Assembly: GCA_937893635.1 (NCBI GenBank)
Contig: CALBGF010000194.1
Span: forward strand, 1-27,894
Length of the DNA: 27,894 bases
Direction of reading: 5' to 3'
Source of the DNA: an uncultured Mollicutes bacterium
GTDB lineage: Bacteria; Bacillota_I; Bacilli_A; RFN20; CAG-826
Shown here piece after piece: positions 23,516 to 27,894 of the stretch. The notes beneath the pieces are model-generated. The model made no database searches and was not told the origin of the DNA. It worked only from the letters and a program-made list of their open reading frames with translations. Every line of letters begins with the position of its first letter. The first letter of the stretch is position 1. The position numbers and the translations under genes were made by a program.

Positions 23516-25258
23516 CTATTCTTTTTCAATATTTGATGCATGTTTAAGTTTTTTAGTTGTGTTTCCTGCATCTAAATAAGCTTTTTCAAATTCTAAATCG
23601 AAAAATGATGTTTCGACTTGATTTAATAATACTTTAATATCACTTAAATGATATCTTTCTCTATTAGCGTACACTACTAAACTTTCAGTTAATAAGGCAA
23701 AGTTAGCATTTTCTTCATTAGATTTAACTAATTCATCTTTATATTTAATAAAATTCATAACTAGATTATTAATATTAGCAATATCAATTGGTTTAATATT
23801 TAACAATGCATCAATTTCATCAATAAGGGCAAATGCTTTAGCAAATGCTTCTTTTTGTTGATTTTCATAATCAGTTACATAAGTTTCATGAATAACTTTA
23901 TAAGTATTCTTAAGTTCAAAATATCCATTATAAATGATGTCATTTGCGTTATTAAAATCACTTTCAAGTGATAATAAATATGAAGAGAAATCATTTAATT
24001 TTAAAGAAGCCACTTTTGCTTCGTCCGCTAATTCATTACATTTATTACGAAGTAAAGAATAAGGTTGTTTGGTATTTGAATGAATATAAGTATCTAAAGT
24101 ACGTTTGATAGTATCAAGACGAGAAACATTAAATTTAATAACATCAATTTCATTAATATACTTATCAGACATAATATAGTCTTTTTGAACTTCTGGAATA
24201 ATATTACAAATCTTCACTGATTTGTTTTCCAAATCTTTTACTGATTTATAAACATCATCAATTGATGAAGAAAATTCTTCTTTAGCATTTTTTTCTTCTT
24301 CGAATTTTTCTAATAATTTATTAATACATTCCAAAATATTTTCTAAATCATCATTACAATTTTTAAGTTTGAATGATTTTAAGCGTTGAGTTATATCTTG
24401 TAAAGAAGCTTCAAATTGTTCAATAGTGCTATTAACATGAAGATGATTTAAAGGATAACCTTGTTGCATCATTTCTTGATATTTTAATTTTAATACTGAA
24501 ATCTTATTTGGAACAACATTACTAACTTTAACACATAATAATGGTAATTGCTCAATAACAGGTTTTAGTTCTTTAATAGCCATATCAATACGCTCAAGTA
24601 TCGCATCAACATTTTCATAATCTGCGCAATCAATTGCTTCATCAAAACGTTTAAATGCTTCATCAATATTATTAAATAAAATATCAAATGACTCTTCTAC
24701 TAATTTTAATTCGCCTTCATGTTCAAAATATAAAGCCTTAATATTTCTTAAATCTTCTTTTTGCGCTAAAGCTTTCTTTTGTGCTTCATTTTCATTATGT
24801 AATAAATCATTTAATTCATTTACGAACGCTTCAATTTGATTACAATAGTCTTCTAATATAGCACGATTTCTTTTAATGCTTTCTTTATTAGCTTTTCCTT
24901 TAGTTTTGTCTAAACTATCATGAAGCATTTGTAAAGCATTTGTGGCTTGATCGTTTTGTGTTTGTAATAAATCTTCATATTTCTTTAATAAATTAGTATA
25001 AGTATCAACATAAAGTAAGTTGCAACTAGAAATTGCATAAACTCTTTTTAAAGATGAAGATGCTTCACCTATTAGAACTGTACGATAATGTTCATATTTT
25101 TTTTCAATTTCTCTTGTCGCCTTTGCTAATCTATGTTTTTTAAGTACTAAATTAAACAAAGTTATAAGCACAAATATCACAATAATTGCCACAATCATAA
25201 CAATAAAAATAATATTTATATTTTTGTTCCACCAATCACTAAATTTACTTAAAATCAT
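23516..25258 (-). CDS. ezrA: septation ring regulator EzrA
   Basis: A 580-residue protein with a short N-terminal tail, one membrane segment (about residues 14-40) and a cytoplasmic region made almost wholly of coiled coil, with a recurring Lys/Glu/Leu/Asn heptad-like pattern. EzrA has this topology and a similar length (about 560-570 residues), forms spectrin-like arcs, binds FtsZ and limits Z-ring formation to midcell. Sequence motifs are few, so the call rests on architecture and on its place upstream of nifZ-thiI, as in Bacillus (ezrA-braB-nifZ-thiI). The ribosome site AGAGGTG lies before the ATG, and an extended -10 promoter is upstream. A different coiled-coil membrane protein is possible but less likely. 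Confidence 0.88.
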   Translation of the reverse strand: MILSKFSDWWNKNINIIFIVMIVAIIVIFVLITLFNLVLKKHRLAKATREIEKKYEHYRTVLIGEASSSLKRVYAISSCNLLYVDTYTNLLKKYEDLLQTQNDQATNALQMLHDSLDKTKGKANKESIKRNRAILEDYCNQIEAFVNELNDLLHNENEAQKKALAQKEDLRNIKALYFEHEGELKLVEESFDILFNNIDEAFKRFDEAIDCADYENVDAILERIDMAIKELKPVIEQLPLLCVKVSNVVPNKISVLKLKYQEMMQQGYPLNHLHVNSTIEQFEASLQDITQRLKSFKLKNCNDDLENILECINKLLEKFEEEKNAKEEFSSSIDDVYKSVKDLENKSVKICNIIPEVQKDYIMSDKYINEIDVIKFNVSRLDTIKRTLDTYIHSNTKQPYSLLRNKCNELADEAKVASLKLNDFSSYLLSLESDFNNANDIIYNGYFELKNTYKVIHETYVTDYENQQKEAFAKAFALIDEIDALLNIKPIDIANINNLVMNFIKYKDELVKSNEENANFALLTESLVVYANRERYHLSDIKVLLNQVETSFFDLEFEKAYLDAGNTTKKLKHASNIEKE

Positions 25259-25290
25259 ACCAAAACACCTCTCATCTAACTGACTATTTT

Positions 25291-25299
25291 AGTATAACA
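25291..25299 (-). promoter_or_regulatory. extended -10 promoter of ezrA
   Basis: On the minus strand TGTTATACT (25299-25291) fits the extended -10 pattern TGnTATAnT, about 33 bases before the ezrA ATG. No convincing -35 is visible in the A/T-only DNA upstream. Confidence 0.6.
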
Positions 25300-25351
25300 T
25301 AAAAATAAATAAATATTTATTTATTTTCTAAAATTGCTATAAAATTTTAAA

Positions 25352-25380
25352 AGGTCATAAAAACTCATGTTCTATGACCT
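25352..25380 (-). terminator. probable terminator after the zinc-ribbon gene
   Basis: On the minus strand AGGTCATA (25380-25373) pairs with TATGACCT (25359-25352) around a 13-base loop, followed by TTTAAAATTTT. It lies about 60 bases past the stop of the zinc-ribbon gene. The long loop and broken T run make it weak. A small extra hairpin (AGTGA/TCACT) is at 25385-25396. Confidence 0.5.
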
Positions 25381-25442
25381 ACCTTAGTGAAATCACTGTA
25401 TCTAATTAAATTGACTCTTCTATATCATTTATTGTCAAGAAA

Positions 25443-25802
25443 TCAATATTTGAAATTAGGAGTTATATAAAATTTAATCTTGCTTTTTTCCAAAAAATCT
25501 TTAATTTGCTTAATTTGTTTAGCATTTCCACTTATTAGTGCTCCACCATTTTCCATAATCTTCTTTGAAAGAACAAAATTATTTCCGCTAATTTTAGAAA
25601 CTATTTTTATTTGTTCGATTGATATATCTTTAGAAGCAGTTAAATAGACATTGTAATTGTTGTTGTCTAAATCAATTCCATCCCACTTTGTTGTCGCTAA
25701 TCTATATCCGCATTTAGAGCATACTAAGTTTAGTGCTGGTTTGTTGTAAAATTCCAACATCTCTCCTCCACATTCTGGGCAAATAAATTTATTTTGTTTC
25801 AT
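25443..25802 (-). CDS. zinc-ribbon protein with L7/L12-like C-terminal domain
   Basis: A 119-residue protein. Residues 8-31 form a two-knuckle zinc ribbon (C8-x2-C11 and C28-x2-C31: ICPECGGEM and VCSKCGYRL). The C-terminal half (about 50-119: YNVYLTASKDISIEQIKIVSKISGNN, then LSKKIMENGGALI and IKQIKDFLEKSKIKFYI) follows the strand-helix-helix-strand-helix-strand rhythm of the ribosomal L7/L12 C-terminal domain (F.V.L.....KI.VIK.VREITGL.L.EAK). The likeness is from memory and is weak at the level of identity. The function is unknown; a ribosome- or factor-linked adaptor is a guess. Strong GGAGGAGG ribosome site. The start overlaps the end of a short upstream frame (25789-25935). Confidence 0.8.
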   Translation of the reverse strand: MKQNKFICPECGGEMLEFYNKPALNLVCSKCGYRLATTKWDGIDLDNNNYNVYLTASKDISIEQIKIVSKISGNNFVLSKKIMENGGALISGNAKQIKQIKDFLEKSKIKFYITPNFKY

Positions 25803-25935
25803 ATTTTCCTCCTCCAGGTTTAAATACTATAAATTCCCCTCTAGTATTATGATTAGTTTTTCCAACCCAATATTTGTCATTCGAGTTAGAAAATGAAGTG
25901 CTGTTACAAGTTTTTATAACGAACGTACTCGTCAT
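25789..25935 (-). CDS. possible 48-residue gene overlapping the zinc-ribbon gene start
   Basis: A short frame from ATG at 25935 to TAA at 25791-25789, whose last codons overlap the start of the zinc-ribbon gene by 14 bases. The product begins MTSTFVIKTCNSTSF and ends RGEFIVFKPGGGKYETK; it has a mixed, protein-like composition including Trp, Pro and Gly, unlike random AT-rich translation. In-frame TTG codons lie 6 and 9 bases upstream of the ATG. There is no convincing ribosome site before any of these starts, which is the main argument against it. The overlap with the next start would allow coupling. It could also be the C-terminal remnant of a decayed gene. No family recognised. Confidence 0.4.
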   Translation of the reverse strand: MTSTFVIKTCNSTSFSNSNDKYWVGKTNHNTRGEFIVFKPGGGKYETK

Positions 25936-26006
25936 TTCCAACAATTCACTTTATATTGTTATGGTGCATTTACGTTTCATAAACTTCATATTATACAACC
26001 TAATGA

Positions 26007-27011
26007 TTATTTCTTTTCGTCTAGTAATATTGTATTTGCGTCAGGATTCTTATTAATTGCACCAACTATTGGATGCTTAACATATAATTCATCTAGATAT
26101 TTAATTTCTTCATCAGTTAAATAAACATTTAATGCCTCTACTGCGTCATCTAAGTAACTAACCTTAGTGGCACCTATAATTGGTGAATCTATACCTTTTT
26201 TCCATAAATATGCTAAAGCAATTTGTGACATTTTAACATTTTTCTTATTTGCTAATTCGCTAACGCGCTTAACAATATTAATGTCACTTTCTTCCATTGC
26301 ATCATATTTTCCTTTTGCCACTCTATCAGTTGTTCCTCTTAAAGAATTTGATTCCCAACTTGGACGCGCTAAATGGCCTGCTGCTAAAGGACTATAAGGC
26401 ATTAATAAGATATTATTTTCCTTACAATATGAAATTAAATCTTTTTCATCTTCTCGATAAATCATATTATAATGATTTTCCATTACTTTAAAACAAGTCC
26501 AATTGTTTCTTTTAGCTACTTCTTGCATTGCGATAAATTGCTTTGCATACATTGCTGAAGCACCAATAACTCGTACTTTTCCTGATTTTACTAATTCATT
26601 TAAAGCTTCCATAGTTTCTTCAATTGGTGTGTCATAATCAAAGCGATGAATAATATAAATATCTAAATAAGTAGTGCCTAAGCGTTTTAATGTAAGATCA
26701 ATTTCTCTTAAAATTGCTTTTTTAGATAATCTTCCTTCATTAAAATATACTTTTGAAGCAATTACCACATCTTCTCTACGTACATATTTTTTTAATGCTT
26801 TTCCTATGTATTCCTCACTTGTTCCTAGCGAATAGCAATTTGCAGTATCAAAGAAATTAATACCTAAATCTAAGGCATGTTTTACAATTTTTTCTGTTTC
26901 TATTTCATCAAGTGTCCAATCATGCATAGTGTGTGCTTTACCAAAACTCATACATCCTAAGCATATTTTAGAAACTTTAATGTTGGTATCGCTTATATAA
27001 GTATATTCCAT
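26007..27011 (-). CDS. aldo/keto reductase (YajO-like)
   Basis: A 334-residue NADPH-type oxidoreductase with a TIM-barrel fold. The catalytic tetrad is visible: D55 and Y60 in FFDTANCYS, K87 in IASKVYF and H122 in YIIHRFDYD. The coenzyme loop near the C terminus reads SPIIGATKVSYLDDAVEA, and MPYSPLAAGHL is also typical of this branch. Substrates are probably aldehydes or ketones, not definable from sequence. The start ATG at 27011 (MEYTYI) has AAGGAG 8 bases upstream; the GTG three codons earlier is inside that site. It lies downstream of the CMD-cupin gene on the same strand, with a 15-base palindrome between them. Confidence 0.93.
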   Translation of the reverse strand: MEYTYISDTNIKVSKICLGCMSFGKAHTMHDWTLDEIETEKIVKHALDLGINFFDTANCYSLGTSEEYIGKALKKYVRREDVVIASKVYFNEGRLSKKAILREIDLTLKRLGTTYLDIYIIHRFDYDTPIEETMEALNELVKSGKVRVIGASAMYAKQFIAMQEVAKRNNWTCFKVMENHYNMIYREDEKDLISYCKENNILLMPYSPLAAGHLARPSWESNSLRGTTDRVAKGKYDAMEESDINIVKRVSELANKKNVKMSQIALAYLWKKGIDSPIIGATKVSYLDDAVEALNVYLTDEEIKYLDELYVKHPIVGAINKNPDANTILLDEKK

Positions 27012-27060
27012 TATTCCCACTCCTTCGTATTATTCAATACAAGTTCAATATTAACTACGC

Positions 27061-27075
27061 AATTAGTCACTAATT
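27061..27075. promoter_or_regulatory. perfect 7-1-7 palindrome upstream of the aldo/keto reductase
   Basis: AATTAGT (27061-27067) and ACTAATT (27069-27075) are perfectly complementary around C. It lies 50 bases upstream of the reductase ATG and overlaps a possible -35 (TTGCGT on the minus strand). It is a good candidate operator for a dimeric regulator. Confidence 0.5.
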
Positions 27076-27091
27076 CTATTTGATTTTCAGG

Positions 27092-27841
27092 TTATTCTTT
27101 ATAATACTCTTCATCAGTAACTGGTTCGCACCATTCATTGCTAGTTTCTTCACCTGGTACTTCAATTGCTAAATGTGAAAACCAAGAATCTTCGCTTGCC
27201 CCATGCCAATGTTTAACACCTGGTTTAATGTTTATAACATCTCCTGGTAACATTGTCACTTTATCTTTTCCCCATTCTTGATAATAGCCTTTTCCCGCAA
27301 CACAAATTAAGATTTGTCCTCCACCATTTTTAGCATGATGGATATGCCAGTTATTGCGACATTTAGGTTCAAATGTAACGTTACAAATACCAACTTGTGA
27401 TGTTGAAAGTGGTGCTAAATAGCTTTGACCAATAAAATATTTAGCAAAATTAACATTAGGATCACCAATTGGAAAAATCATACTTTCCTGATGTTTTGCT
27501 TTTGCATCTTCACCATTTTCTTCTTTCCAAACTTCTTTTGCAAGATTAAATGCGCCCCATGCTTTTGGCCAACCAGCATAAAAAGCAATATGGGTAATAA
27601 TACTTGCTATTTCTTTTCTTGTTACTCCGTTTTTCTTAGCATTTTCTAAATGATATACCAATGATGAATCTGTAATTCCCATTGATATAAGTGCGGTTAA
27701 TGTTACAATACATCTTGTTTTAACATTAATATCTTCGTTATTCCAATTTTCACCAAATAAGACATCATCATTAAAATGGGCGAATTCTGGTGCAAATTCT
27801 CCTAAAGCTTTTCTTCCTGCAGTTTGTGTTATTTTTTTCAT
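27092..27841 (-). CDS. carboxymuconolactone decarboxylase-cupin fusion protein
   Basis: A 249-residue two-domain protein. Residues about 1-110 are a carboxymuconolactone decarboxylase (CMD) domain: KTRCIVTLTALISMG, the LVYHLENAKKNGVTRKEIASIITHIAFYAGWPKAW block with its conserved His residues, and no CxxC, so it is not a peroxidase of the AhpD type. Residues about 145-230 are a cupin with H166-x-H168, Q176, LPGDVINIKPGVKHWHG (H211, H213) as probable metal ligands. Such fusions are common beside aldo/keto reductases and flavodoxins in anaerobic Firmicutes; the substrate is unknown. The start at 27841 (MKKITQT) has AAAGGTG upstream. An 8-1-8 palindrome precedes it. Confidence 0.9.
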   Translation of the reverse strand: MKKITQTAGRKALGEFAPEFAHFNDDVLFGENWNNEDINVKTRCIVTLTALISMGITDSSLVYHLENAKKNGVTRKEIASIITHIAFYAGWPKAWGAFNLAKEVWKEENGEDAKAKHQESMIFPIGDPNVNFAKYFIGQSYLAPLSTSQVGICNVTFEPKCRNNWHIHHAKNGGGQILICVAGKGYYQEWGKDKVTMLPGDVINIKPGVKHWHGASEDSWFSHLAIEVPGEETSNEWCEPVTDEEYYKE

Positions 27842-27864
27842 AATGTTCACCTTTCTTTTCTTAC

Positions 27865-27881
27865 AATATTAATTTAATATT
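27865..27881. promoter_or_regulatory. perfect 8-1-8 palindrome upstream of the CMD-cupin gene
   Basis: AATATTAA (27865-27872) and TTAATATT (27874-27881) around one T, 23 bases before the start codon, where the promoter core should be. It is made only of A and T, so chance symmetry is more likely than for the other palindromes. Confidence 0.35.
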
Positions 27882-27894
27882 TTTTAACTTAAAA

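Noticed and set aside
25874..26056. 60-codon plus-strand open frame between the zinc-ribbon gene and the reductase
   Set aside because: It begins at TTG without a ribosome site, overlaps the end of the reductase gene, and is antisense to a more protein-like frame.
1..27894. A defence island, prophage or mobile element
   Set aside because: No integrase, transposase, toxin-antitoxin pair, restriction gene, tRNA-flanked repeat or phage gene was found; most genes are core housekeeping functions.

Overview
The window is AT-rich chromosomal DNA from a low-GC Gram-positive bacterium of the Bacilli / Erysipelotrichia / RF39-like kind. The evidence is the Gram-positive-type primosome genes (dnaB-dnaI), ezrA, a thiI without a rhodanese domain next to a nifZ-type cysteine desulfurase, a T-box leader on thrS and an attenuated infC-rpmI-rplT leader. 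Tryptophan is encoded by TGG and dnaB ends in TGA, so the standard bacterial code applies and this is not a code-4 mollicute. A perR-rubrerythrin-superoxide reductase operon points to an anaerobic lifestyle. I cannot name the genus.

Left part (1-9.5 kb, all minus strand). It holds the 5' part of a zinc-dependent phospholipase C-like gene, an MFS sugar-type transporter and a flotillin with a strong palindrome in its leader. The peroxide/superoxide operon follows, with a perfect Per/Fur box at its promoter. Next come a two-gene glycolipid/phospholipid unit (GT28-type glycosyltransferase and PlsC-like acyltransferase) and an operon of an M18 aminopeptidase followed by two half-size ChrA-type transporters.

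Middle part (9.5-20 kb). ribF (+) converges on and overlaps dnaI-dnaB (-). Then, all on the plus strand, come pfkA-pyk (with a cre-like site and a palindromic -10 region), a DegV-type fatty-acid-binding protein, thrS under a T-box, and infC-rpmI-rplT under a terminator/antiterminator leader. infC most likely begins at an AUU codon, 43 codons upstream of its first ATG, so a standard ORF caller would truncate it.

Right part (20-27.9 kb, minus strand). The order ezrA-nifZ-thiI-(small basic gene)-ytfI-ytfJ/gerW resembles the Bacillus chromosome, where sspA lies beside thiI and ytfI-ytfJ are nearby. The small basic gene occupies the sspA position but is not recognisably an alpha/beta SASP. The last 2.5 kb looks more accessory: a zinc-ribbon protein with an L7/L12-like tail, preceded by an overlapping 48-codon frame; an aldo/keto reductase; and a carboxymuconolactone decarboxylase-cupin fusion. 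The last two each have a palindromic candidate operator upstream. I saw no tRNA, rRNA, insertion sequence, prophage or CRISPR array. No clearly novel multi-gene system stands out; the most interesting signals are regulatory and small-gene features.
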